Shown: one piece after another, positions 1-5,856 of the stretch
Layout: each line of letters opens with the position of its first letter
Position numbering within the stretch: position 1 is the first letter of the stretch
Assembly (NCBI GenBank): GCA_023411035.1
Contig: JAEYPE010000213.1
Location: 1 to 9,077, forward strand
Length of the DNA stretch: 9,077 nucleotides
Origin: Pseudomonadota bacterium
GTDB taxonomy: Bacteria > Pseudomonadota > Alphaproteobacteria > Azospirillales > Azospirillaceae
Reading direction: 5' to 3'
The notes under the pieces: model-generated
The model's database searches: none
What the model was told of the DNA's origin: nothing
The model's input: the letters and a program-made list of their open reading frames with translations, nothing else
Translations under genes and position numbers: made by a program

Positions 1-499
1 GGCCGGCCACGCCGCTCTTGGAGGCGGTGTAGGAGGGCACGCGGATGCCGCCCTGGAAGGACAGCATGGAGGCGATGTTGATGATCTTGCCCTTGCGCCC
101 CTGGCCGATGGCATAGCGCCCGAAGGCTTGGCAAAGGAAGAAGACCGACTTCAGGTTCACGTCCATCACCGCGTCCCAATCGGCCTCGGTGAAGTCCAGC
201 GGATCGGCGCGGCGGATCAGCCCGGCGTTGTTGACCAGGATGTCCAACCGGCCCAGCGTGCCGACCGCCTCTTCCATCAGGGCGGGGATCGGGGCGAGGC
301 TGGAGAAGTCGGCGGGAATCGCGACGAAGCGGCGGCCCAGCCCTTCGACCAGCGCCCGCGTCTCGTCCGGCGGGGTGCGCCCGGCGACGGCGATGTCGGC
401 CCCGGCCCGCGCCAGCGCGACGGCTATGCCCTGGCCGATGCCGCTGTTGGCGCCGGTGACCAGCGCGGTCCTGCCCGACAGGTCGAAGGGGTTGGTCAT
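1..499 (-). CDS. kduD: 2-dehydro-3-deoxy-D-gluconate 5-dehydrogenase (SDR family), 3' end outside window
   Basis: A short-chain dehydrogenase that interconverts 2,5-diketo-3-deoxygluconate and KDG with NAD(H), a cytoplasmic step of pectin/uronate breakdown. The 166 residues seen are the N-terminal two thirds; the family is about 250 residues, so roughly 85 are beyond the window edge. The translation shows the Rossmann motif TGANSGIG at residues 15-22, NNAG at 90-93, and the catalytic Ser144, Tyr157 and Lys161 (YxxxK). The stretches LVNNAGLIRR and IASMLSFQGGIRVPSYTASK match my memory of E. coli KduD almost word for word, which separates it from generic SDRs. The ATG at 499 is preceded by a GAAGGA-type ribosome site about 8 bases upstream. 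It starts 11 bases after the stop of the upstream regulator on the same strand, so the two are probably cotranscribed. The only real uncertainty is whether physiological flux is KDG oxidation or diketo reduction. Confidence 0.92.
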   Translation of the reverse strand, partial: MTNPFDLSGRTALVTGANSGIGQGIAVALARAGADIAVAGRTPPDETRALVEGLGRRFVAIPADFSSLAPIPALMEEAVGTLGRLDILVNNAGLIRRADPLDFTEADWDAVMDVNLKSVFFLCQAFGRYAIGQGRKGKIINIASMLSFQGGIRVPSYTASKSGVAG

Positions 500-510
500 G
501 GCGGCGTCCT

Positions 511-1329
511 TCACGTCGTCGTTCCTGCTGTCTTCGAAGGGCCTTCCGGCTGCGCGCCGGAAAAGAAGAAGGGGTTGGCGCCCTGGGCGTTCGGGAGGGA
601 CTGCAACATCGCGCCGAGATGGGCGGCCATGAGCCGCTCCGCCTGGGCCGGGTCGCGCCCGGCGATGGCGTCCACGATGGCGCTGTGTTCGGCCATCACG
701 TGGGGCATGCGGCCCGGCTCCGGCAGGGTCAGGCGGCGGTAGCGGTCCACCTGCATCTTCACGTGCTGGGCCAGGTTCCACAGGCCGGGATAGCCGGCGA
801 TCTCGGAAATCAGGCGGTGGAATTCCTCATCGGTCTCGTGGAAGCCGTCGAGATCGCCCGCCGCCGCCGTTTCCTGCTGAAGCAGGATGTTGGCTCGCAG
901 CGCTGCGATCTGACTGCGCGCGGCACGGACGGCGGCGTAGCGGACCGCGGTGCATTCCAGCGAGGTGCGGATCACCACCGCTTCGGGAAGGGCGTTGACC
1001 GGGATGCGGGAGACGAAGGTTCCGGACTGCGGGAAGATCTCGACCAGCCCGTCGTCGGCCAGCCGCAGCAGAGCCTCGCGCACCGGGGTGCGGCTGACAC
1101 CGAAGGACTCCGCGACATGCTTCTCCACGATGGGTTCACCCGGTTTGCGCCTCATGGCCACGATGTCCCCGCGCAGCGACCGGTAGATTTCCGTGGTGGC
1201 CGTTGCGCGGGCGGACAGGCGCGGTTCCTTTACGGTTCCCGGGCCGGTTCCAAGCCCCTTCCCGGACAAGGTCCCCGGAGCGGTTCCGGGCGGTTGAGCG
1301 TCCAGGGCGGGCCTGGAGGTCGAAACCAT
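511..1329 (-). CDS. GntR family transcriptional regulator, FCD subfamily (hexuronate locus, first copy)
   Basis: A 272-residue DNA-binding regulator. The winged helix-turn-helix covers about residues 44-110, with the hallmark VSRTPVREAL at 78-87 and wing QSGTFVS at 101-107. The C-terminal helical FCD ligand domain follows (about 115-245). Its metal/ligand residues are visible: Asp167, His171, His215 and His237 (pattern D-x3-H...EH...H). The start was placed at 1329 rather than 1401 because GGAGG (1336-1340) sits six bases before this ATG, and the longer form would run into the probable promoter. Residues 1-40 form an unusual Gly/Pro/Thr-rich tail ahead of the HTH. It lies directly upstream of kduD, so the likely job is control of kduD and related uronate genes in response to a uronate intermediate. 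Which intermediate cannot be read from sequence; UxuR, ExuR and KdgR-like roles are all possible. Confidence 0.9.
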   Translation of the reverse strand: MVSTSRPALDAQPPGTAPGTLSGKGLGTGPGTVKEPRLSARATATTEIYRSLRGDIVAMRRKPGEPIVEKHVAESFGVSRTPVREALLRLADDGLVEIFPQSGTFVSRIPVNALPEAVVIRTSLECTAVRYAAVRAARSQIAALRANILLQQETAAAGDLDGFHETDEEFHRLISEIAGYPGLWNLAQHVKMQVDRYRRLTLPEPGRMPHVMAEHSAIVDAIAGRDPAQAERLMAAHLGAMLQSLPNAQGANPFFFSGAQPEGPSKTAGTTT

Positions 1330-1335
1330 CGTAGT

Positions 1336-1340
1336 CCTCC
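1336..1340 (-). promoter_or_regulatory. Shine-Dalgarno that decides the start of the first gntR gene
   Basis: On the minus strand this reads GGAGG, followed by six bases and the ATG at 1329. No comparable site precedes the upstream in-frame start at 1401, so the shorter protein is preferred. Confidence 0.75.
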
Positions 1341-1399
1341 CTATTCGCCGGCCTGTGCCCCCATAGAGGGCCGTTCCGTGCTGTTCCTTGAGGAAGAGC

Positions 1400-1426
1400 A
1401 TATTAATATATCAGCGTGGCGCGCAA
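1400..1426 (-). promoter_or_regulatory. Candidate promoter with overlapping palindromic operator for gntR-kduD
   Basis: A perfect 10-bp palindrome, ATATTAATAT, lies at 1400-1409, about 70 bases upstream of the regulator's ATG. On the minus strand a possible -10 (TAATAT, 1400-1405) overlaps it, with TTGCGC (1421-1426) as a weak -35 at a short 15-base spacing. The palindrome has the same shape as the one in front of the second gntR gene (ATACTAGTAT; 8 of 10 positions identical, with the differences placed symmetrically). I infer an operator for an FCD-type GntR dimer; the promoter hexamers themselves are weak. Confidence 0.5.
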
Positions 1427-1459
1427 GCCTGATTTTGGGGATGGGGTGAACATTTTTTA

Positions 1460-1484
1460 GGGGGTGGGAGGTTGGGTGGAGGGG
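1460..1484 (+). other. Potential G-quadruplex-forming tract
   Basis: Four G-runs of 5, 3, 3 and 4 are separated by loops of 1, 5 and 4 bases, which satisfies the usual G3+N1-7 rule. Two further GGGG runs lie just upstream (1437-1440 and 1443-1446). It sits at the left edge of the AT-rich islet, in the gap between divergently oriented genes. Folding is inferred from pattern only. Confidence 0.45.
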
Positions 1485-1771
1485 ATTTCAAGGAACTCTG
1501 GGGATGCAAAGAGATGATAGTCGTTGAGGATGGGAGAGATTTGGCGATGTCGTGGGTGAAGGGAGCGGCGTGCCGCCTTTTCGCTTCGCGTTAGAATCGG
1601 ACGCAGGTCGTCTGTGGAACGACGGGCATCCATTCTTCTTTGCCTCCCAATTTTAAGGCAATTGGAATTATTCCCCAACAGCGATATAAGGTGGTCCGCC
1701 GTTAAACGGATAACGGGAATAGAGCCATAATTTTTCCTGATTTAGGATAATAAGAATAACAAATTTGCATC

Positions 1772-1800
1772 TTGAGTTTAATATCATTTTCAGATACACT
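1772..1800 (+). promoter_or_regulatory. Candidate sigma70-type promoter of the nuclease-like gene
   Basis: TTGAGT (1772-1777) and TACACT (1795-1800) are separated by exactly 17 bases; each matches its consensus hexamer at four of six positions. The surroundings are strongly AT-rich. A transcription start six or seven bases after the -10 falls on or next to the ATG at 1807, which would make the message leaderless. Confidence 0.45.
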
Positions 1801-1806
1801 CGATAA

Positions 1807-3237
1807 ATGGCTCGTGTTCAGAATCCAATCCTGTTTTCGACGTATTTTGGCGTTCCGCCACAAGCTTTGGCGGACGCTGGACTCATTAATCCGTTTCTAG
1901 ACGTTGATATCCCGTTATTTATAGATCCAGTTCTATTGGAGAAATCTAGCAACAAAATAATCAATGCGGTAGCAGTTGCTCGGTTCCGAAAGCATTTCGA
2001 AATACTGGTACGTATGCTCGCCATCTCCAGGGCGGAGAACGATGTAGCCTGGAAGGGGGCGCGGCGCCAACTCAGCTTGCGTGAGCCACCTGAGAATGGG
2101 TTGGGTTTTGGTGGTAGCGGTCGCTCGGGCAGTTCTCGTCCAGAGGACATTCGTGAGTCAATTCTCCGCACGAGTAAGGAGATCGTCGATCTAGGGGTGG
2201 AAGACCCGGAGATGATTTCACTAATGGGCTTCTTTGAAGAGAATGTTGGCCCTGATACCATTAGCGATATAACGACAACGGTTATTATTGATGATTTAGC
2301 AGAGATAACGGCGGATTTTTGCCGAGCGCACAAAATCCCATTATTTATGTTCGAAGTTTCTGATATTTGGCTCCCAAAATTTGTTGCCAAAAACGGCCGA
2401 GCGATACCGATCATACTCGTTCCAGAGGACATTGTGCGCGATCTTCCGATTGCCAATGACTGGTCGGATATTGAGCGTGCTGCGATGGAGAATGCACGCA
2501 TACGCGATAGAGTTAACCACTTTTTAGGAGGGATCATTCAGCCAACCGTAGTTGAGCGCAAGCGTGCGCTTCGGAGTGCAGCCCTCTTGTCATCAACTGA
2601 TTTCGACTTTTTTCTCAAGGCCGTAAAGGAAAATGTTACAAATTACGATCCAAACTTGGATGCGCTCGGCTATTACCGACTCAAAGAAATCATCGCGGAC
2701 GGTTTTTCGAGCCTGAAGCAGGCAATGCCGTATGATTTAAAACTTGGCCCAAATGAAATTATGCGGGTAGTTAGAGATACCATTGTCCAGTTTAAGCAAC
2801 ATGTGGAAGCAGGAAACCTGTGGGAGGAGCTATGGATCGATAATAAACCTAAAAAAGAGCGTGCTTCTCAGCTCATTTACTATGCAATTGCCGATTCATT
2901 TTGTAAGGCGAACGATATCGATATTTCGCCGGAGGCAAATATGGGTGGAGGTCCAATTGATTTTAAATTTTCGAACGGCTATATGGCGCGAGTGCTGGTT
3001 GAGATGAAAAGATCGGGTGGTACAGTTGTTCATGGATACGAGAAGCAATTGGAGTTTTATAAAAATGCATCGCAGACCGATTTTGGTATTTTTGTCGTTA
3101 TTAACTACGGAGATCTGGGTAATAAATTGACTGAGATAAATCGTATACGAGATGAGCGTATTAAAAATGGAGAGCGAGCTTCAGAAATTATTGTGATTGA
3201 CGCCACTCGAAAGGTATCAGCTAGCAAGAGAAACTAA
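1807..3237 (+). CDS. Unrecognised protein with C-terminal PD-(D/E)XK nuclease-like domain
   Basis: A 476-residue soluble protein that I do not recognise by name. The N-terminal part carries an acidic/aromatic signature, LDVDIPLFIDP (residues 31-41), and a Gly/Ser-rich loop at about 97-111. The middle is largely helical. The last 130 residues look like a PD-(D/E)XK nuclease core: helix with Glu351, Asp385 in GGGPIDFKF, Glu399-Met-Lys401 in VLVEMKRS (the ExK), then Gln414-x3-Tyr418 (QxxxY), an arrangement typical of RecB/Cas4-like nucleases. No signal peptide or membrane segment is seen. GC is about 45% by eye, far below its neighbours, with many AAA/TTT/ATT codons, indicating recent transfer. 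An in-frame TAA ends directly before the ATG, so 1807 is the first possible ATG; no Shine-Dalgarno is visible. It is the only gene in its islet. A DNA-targeting (defence or restriction-like) role is inference; a structural, non-catalytic fold relative is also possible. The gene call is firm, the function is not. Confidence 0.85.
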   Translation: MARVQNPILFSTYFGVPPQALADAGLINPFLDVDIPLFIDPVLLEKSSNKIINAVAVARFRKHFEILVRMLAISRAENDVAWKGARRQLSLREPPENGLGFGGSGRSGSSRPEDIRESILRTSKEIVDLGVEDPEMISLMGFFEENVGPDTISDITTTVIIDDLAEITADFCRAHKIPLFMFEVSDIWLPKFVAKNGRAIPIILVPEDIVRDLPIANDWSDIERAAMENARIRDRVNHFLGGIIQPTVVERKRALRSAALLSSTDFDFFLKAVKENVTNYDPNLDALGYYRLKEIIADGFSSLKQAMPYDLKLGPNEIMRVVRDTIVQFKQHVEAGNLWEELWIDNKPKKERASQLIYYAIADSFCKANDIDISPEANMGGGPIDFKFSNGYMARVLVEMKRSGGTVVHGYEKQLEFYKNASQTDFGIFVVINYGDLGNKLTEINRIRDERIKNGERASEIIVIDATRKVSASKRN

Positions 3238-3537
3238 ACTCATTCGAAGTTGAGCAAGAAGAAGAACTTTTTTGAAATCAAGGCTGATTTTTTAAGATTT
3301 TTTTGATATCCATAATGATAAGTTTTCAGATCGACGTCTGGGGCTTGCTGCTATGCTCTTTTTGTGTCTATCTGCTATTTTTTATATTTATAGTTTTACT
3401 AATTCATATAAAACCTATGCTGTAGAATTCTGGTTCGCGGCAAAATAAAGCTGCTTCAGGTGTTTTCGGCTTTGGTTAAGCCAAACTGGCCCGCTGGGTT
3501 TCGGTTCTATAGTTGCCCCGCGTCCACCACCACCCCC
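3238..3537. other. Non-coding right part of the AT-rich islet
   Basis: No gene is supported in this stretch. It is very AT-rich to about 3430 and returns to GC-rich host-like composition by about 3490-3510. It contains a weak hairpin with a T-run just after the nuclease-like gene, and a small inverted repeat TTTGG-TTAAG-CCAAA at 3471-3485 without a T-run. No direct repeat, tRNA fragment or insertion-sequence end was found by eye at the junction. Confidence 0.6.
3275..3293 (+). terminator. Weak candidate rho-independent terminator after the nuclease-like gene
   Basis: AAATCA (3275-3280) pairs with TGATTT (3285-3290) across a four-base loop, and T's continue to 3293 with another T-run at 3298-3304. 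It begins about 38 bases after the stop codon. The stem is short and AT-rich, so it is only a candidate. Confidence 0.35.
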
Positions 3538-3573
3538 TTGCCAGCCTCCGTCCGCAATGGCATACTAGTATGC
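3538..3573 (+). promoter_or_regulatory. Promoter with overlapping 14-bp palindromic operator for gntR-uxuB-uxuA-ldh
   Basis: TTGCCA (3538-3543; five of six to consensus) and CATACT (3561-3566; four of six) are 17 bases apart. A perfect 14-bp palindrome, GCATACTAGTATGC (3560-3573), covers the -10 and the expected transcription start. A dimeric repressor bound here would block polymerase, so I infer autoregulation by the GntR/FCD protein encoded immediately downstream, probably relieved by a uronate intermediate. The core ATACTAGTAT resembles the palindrome upstream of the other gntR gene (1400-1409). Confidence 0.65.
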
Positions 3574-3584
3574 AAGTTGACGCG

Positions 3585-4295
3585 ATGGACGCCATGACCG
3601 ACACGCCGACCTCCGCCGCATCCGCCCCCACCGACATCCGCGGCCCCCGCCTCCATGGCGTCTACGACGCTCTGCGCGCCGCCGTGCTGTCGGGGGAGAT
3701 TCGTCCCGGTGAGGGGATTTCGGAAACCCGCGTGGCCGCCCGCTATGGCGTCAGCCGCACCCCGGTGCGCGAGGCGTTCCGCCGGCTGGCCGACGAGGGG
3801 TTTCTGCGCATCGTGCCGCAGGTCGGCACCTTCGTGGCGCCGATCCAACTCGGCGCGGTGTCCGACAGCCAGTTCATCCGCGAGACTCTGGAATGCCGGA
3901 CCGTGCGTCTGGCCGCCGAGCGGGCGGAGGGCGCGGACGTCGCCACCCTCACCGGCCTTCTCGACCGCCACCGCGCGGCGATGTCCCCCGACCGTCATGC
4001 CGAGTTCTTCGCCCTGGACGAGGCCACCCACGCCGAGCTGGCGCGCATCGCCGGGCGTCCGGCGGTGTGGGACCTGCTGGTCGCCGTCAAGGCGCAGCTC
4101 GACCGCGTGCGCTTCCTGTCGCTGCGCAGCGAAGGCTGGGCGGCGAAGATCGTCGGCGAGCACCAGAGCATCGTGGACCGCGTCGCCGCCCGCGACCCCG
4201 ACGGCGCGGAGGAGGCCATGCGCTCCCACCTGCGCACCGTCTTCGCCGCGGTGGACGAGATCGCCCGGACCAACAGCCACTTCTTCGAGAAATAG
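3585..4295 (+). CDS. GntR family transcriptional regulator, FCD subfamily (hexuronate locus, second copy)
   Basis: A 236-residue regulator with a winged helix-turn-helix at about residues 23-88 (VSRTPVREAF at 56-65, wing QVGTFVAP at 79-86) and an FCD ligand domain after about 95. The metal/ligand residues Asp145, His149, His193 and His215 are all present. A longer reading frame opens with TTG at 3513, and an ATG occurs at 3570, but both precede or overlap the predicted -10/operator. I therefore chose the ATG at 3585; the ATG at 3594 is equally possible, because neither has a good ribosome site and the leader would be only about 12-21 bases. It is the first gene of the plus-strand operon, 21 bases ahead of uxuB, which argues for local control of fructuronate/mannonate use. 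It is clearly related to the regulator at 511-1329 across the HTH (VSRTPVREA, LECxxVR). Confidence 0.88.
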   Translation: MDAMTDTPTSAASAPTDIRGPRLHGVYDALRAAVLSGEIRPGEGISETRVAARYGVSRTPVREAFRRLADEGFLRIVPQVGTFVAPIQLGAVSDSQFIRETLECRTVRLAAERAEGADVATLTGLLDRHRAAMSPDRHAEFFALDEATHAELARIAGRPAVWDLLVAVKAQLDRVRFLSLRSEGWAAKIVGEHQSIVDRVAARDPDGAEEAMRSHLRTVFAAVDEIARTNSHFFEK

Positions 4296-4306
4296 AGCCC
4301 TCATGC

Positions 4307-4310
4307 GGAG
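4307..4310 (+). promoter_or_regulatory. Shine-Dalgarno of uxuB
   Basis: GGAG, followed by six bases and the ATG at 4317. It lies in the 21-base gap after the gntR stop codon and supports cotranscription and the chosen start. Confidence 0.65.
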
Positions 4311-4316
4311 TGTTCC

Positions 4317-5789
4317 ATGCGTCTGAGCCCCGACACGCTGCCCTCGCTGCGCCCCGGCGTGCAGCGCCCCGGCTATGACCGTGCCGCGTTGACCACCGGC
4401 ATCGTCCATCTGGGCATCGGCGCCTTCCACCGCGCCCATCAGGCCGTCTACACCGACGCCGCCCTGGCCCGCAATTTCGGCCCCTGGGGCATCGCCGGGG
4501 TCAGCCTGCGCAGCCCCGACACGCGCGACGCCCTGGAACCGCAGGGCGGGCTTTACACCGTCGCCGTGCGCGACGCCGAGGGGGAGCGGCTGCGGGTGGT
4601 CGGCTCGGTCACCGAACTGCTGGTTGCTCCGGAAGACCCCGCCGCGGTGCTGGAGCGGCTGACCCGCCCCTCCGTCCGCGTCGTGACCCTGACCGTCACG
4701 GAAAAGGGCTATTGCCACGATCCGGCCACCGGCGCGCTGAACGAGGCCCATCCGGACATCGTTCACGACCTCGCCAGCCCGGAACGCCCGCGCAGTGTGC
4801 CCGGCTTCCTGGTGGAGGCTCTGATCCGCCGCCGCGCCGCCGGGGTGGACCCCTTCACGGTGCTGAGCTGCGACAACCTGCCCAGCAACGGCGACACCGC
4901 GGCGGGCATCCTGCGCCGCTACGCCGAACTGCGCGACCCGGCGCTGGGGCGCTGGTTCGCCGACAACGTGGCCTGCCCGAACAGCATGGTGGACCGCATC
5001 GTGCCGGCCACCACCGACGCCGACCGCGACCGCGTGTCGGACGGGCTGGGCCTGCGCGACTCCTGGCCGGTGGTGACCGAGCCCTTCAGCCAGTGGGTGA
5101 TCGAGGACCGCTTCCCCACCGGGCGCCCCGCCTGGGAGCTGGAAGGGGCGGAACTGGTCCCCGACGTCCATCCCTATGAGACGATGAAGCTGCGCCTGCT
5201 GAACGGCAGCCACTCCACGCTCGCCTATCTCGGCTATCTCGCCGGCTACGAGACGGTGTCCGACACCATGGCCGATCCGGCCTTCGTCCGGCTGATCCGC
5301 GGCCTGATGGACGAGGAGGCCGGGCCGACGCTGCACATGCCGCCCGGCGCCGACCTCGGCCACTACAAGGACGCGCTGATCGAGCGCTTCCGCAACCCGG
5401 CCCTGCGCCACCGCACCTGGCAGATCGCCATGGACGGCACGCAAAAGCTGCCGCAGCGGCTGCTCGGCACCATCCGCGACCGGCTGGCCGCCGGGGCGCC
5501 CATCGACCGGCTGGCGCTGGGGGTGGCGGCATGGATGCGCTACGTCTCGGGCACCGACGAGGCGGGCCGCCCCATCGACGTGCGCGACCCCATGGCGGTA
5601 AAGCTCGCCGAGCTGGCGGCGGAGGCGGGGCCGGTGGCCGATCGTCTGGCGCCCGCCCTGTTCGGGCTGAGCGCCGTCTTCGGCGACGACCTGCCGCGCG
5701 ACCCGCGCTTCACCGGCGCGGTGACCGACGCGCTGCGCCGGCTCTACGCCGAAGGCGCCCGCGCGGTCGTGCGCTCGACGGCGGGCTGA
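4317..5789 (+). CDS. uxuB: D-fructuronate reductase (mannonate oxidoreductase), long-chain mannitol dehydrogenase family
   Basis: A 490-residue cytoplasmic NAD-dependent polyol/uronate dehydrogenase that reduces D-fructuronate to D-mannonate. The N-terminal Rossmann part opens with GIVHLGIGAFHRAHQ (residues 28-42), the standard start of this family's cofactor site. The family signature is visible in HPYETMKLRLLNGSHS: Lys291, Asn296 and His299 fit the KxxxxNxxH catalytic pattern known from Pseudomonas mannitol 2-dehydrogenase. Length matches the family (about 480-495). The next gene is mannonate dehydratase, which uses its product, so fructuronate reductase is preferred over mannitol, arabinitol or tagaturonate (UxaB) activity; sequence alone would not settle that. 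It is in an operon with the regulator upstream. Confidence 0.9.
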   Translation: MRLSPDTLPSLRPGVQRPGYDRAALTTGIVHLGIGAFHRAHQAVYTDAALARNFGPWGIAGVSLRSPDTRDALEPQGGLYTVAVRDAEGERLRVVGSVTELLVAPEDPAAVLERLTRPSVRVVTLTVTEKGYCHDPATGALNEAHPDIVHDLASPERPRSVPGFLVEALIRRRAAGVDPFTVLSCDNLPSNGDTAAGILRRYAELRDPALGRWFADNVACPNSMVDRIVPATTDADRDRVSDGLGLRDSWPVVTEPFSQWVIEDRFPTGRPAWELEGAELVPDVHPYETMKLRLLNGSHSTLAYLGYLAGYETVSDTMADPAFVRLIRGLMDEEAGPTLHMPPGADLGHYKDALIERFRNPALRHRTWQIAMDGTQKLPQRLLGTIRDRLAAGAPIDRLALGVAAWMRYVSGTDEAGRPIDVRDPMAVKLAELAAEAGPVADRLAPALFGLSAVFGDDLPRDPRFTGAVTDALRRLYAEGARAVVRSTAG

Positions 5790-5819
5790 GGCGCCCTCCA
5801 CACAATTCCCATCAAGACA

Positions 5820-5833
5820 TGCCGGAACCGGCA
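5820..5833 (+). repeat. Inverted repeat between uxuB and uxuA
   Basis: TGCCGG-AA-CCGGCA is a 6-bp inverted repeat around two bases, in the 67-base gap between the two genes and 11 bases before the uxuA Shine-Dalgarno. As RNA it could form a tight hairpin (5-bp stem, 4-base loop). It could affect message stability or serve as a protein site; there is no T-run, so it is not a terminator. Confidence 0.5.
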
Positions 5834-5844
5834 CACTCTTCTTT

Positions 5845-5850
5845 AAGGAG
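5845..5850 (+). promoter_or_regulatory. Strong Shine-Dalgarno of uxuA
   Basis: AAGGAG followed by six bases and ATG at 5857: the best ribosome site in the window. It fixes the uxuA start and suggests high translation of the dehydratase. Confidence 0.8.
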
Positions 5851-5856
5851 CAGTTC

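Larger units (their letters stand above)
1437..1806. other. Non-coding left part of the AT-rich islet
   Basis: I find no convincing gene here. Composition drops from GC-rich to AT-rich between about 1430 and 1690. The stretch holds a G-rich tract with quadruplex potential (1460-1484), an interrupted palindrome CCGTT-A-AACGG (1699-1709) and the promoter of the next gene. A minus-strand reading frame at 1457-1678 would start with TTG, has no ribosome site and resembles no protein I know, so it is not annotated. No integrase, tRNA gene or terminal inverted repeat is visible. Confidence 0.6.

Noticed and set aside
128..1449. Plus-strand open frames at 128-742 and 619-1449
   Set aside because: They overlap kduD and gntR on the opposite strand, whose products have full motifs. 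The plus-strand translations look like antisense noise.
1457..1678. 73-codon minus-strand frame in the islet's left flank
   Set aside because: TTG start, no ribosome site, overlaps the G-rich tract, and the translation shows no family features.
3471..3485. Inverted repeat TTTGG-TTAAG-CCAAA as a terminator
   Set aside because: Only a 5-bp stem with no following T-run; kept as a note in the intergenic entry.
3513..3584. TTG-initiated 24-residue extension of the second GntR regulator
   Set aside because: It would place the promoter -35/-10 and the 14-bp operator palindrome inside the coding region, and it has no Shine-Dalgarno.
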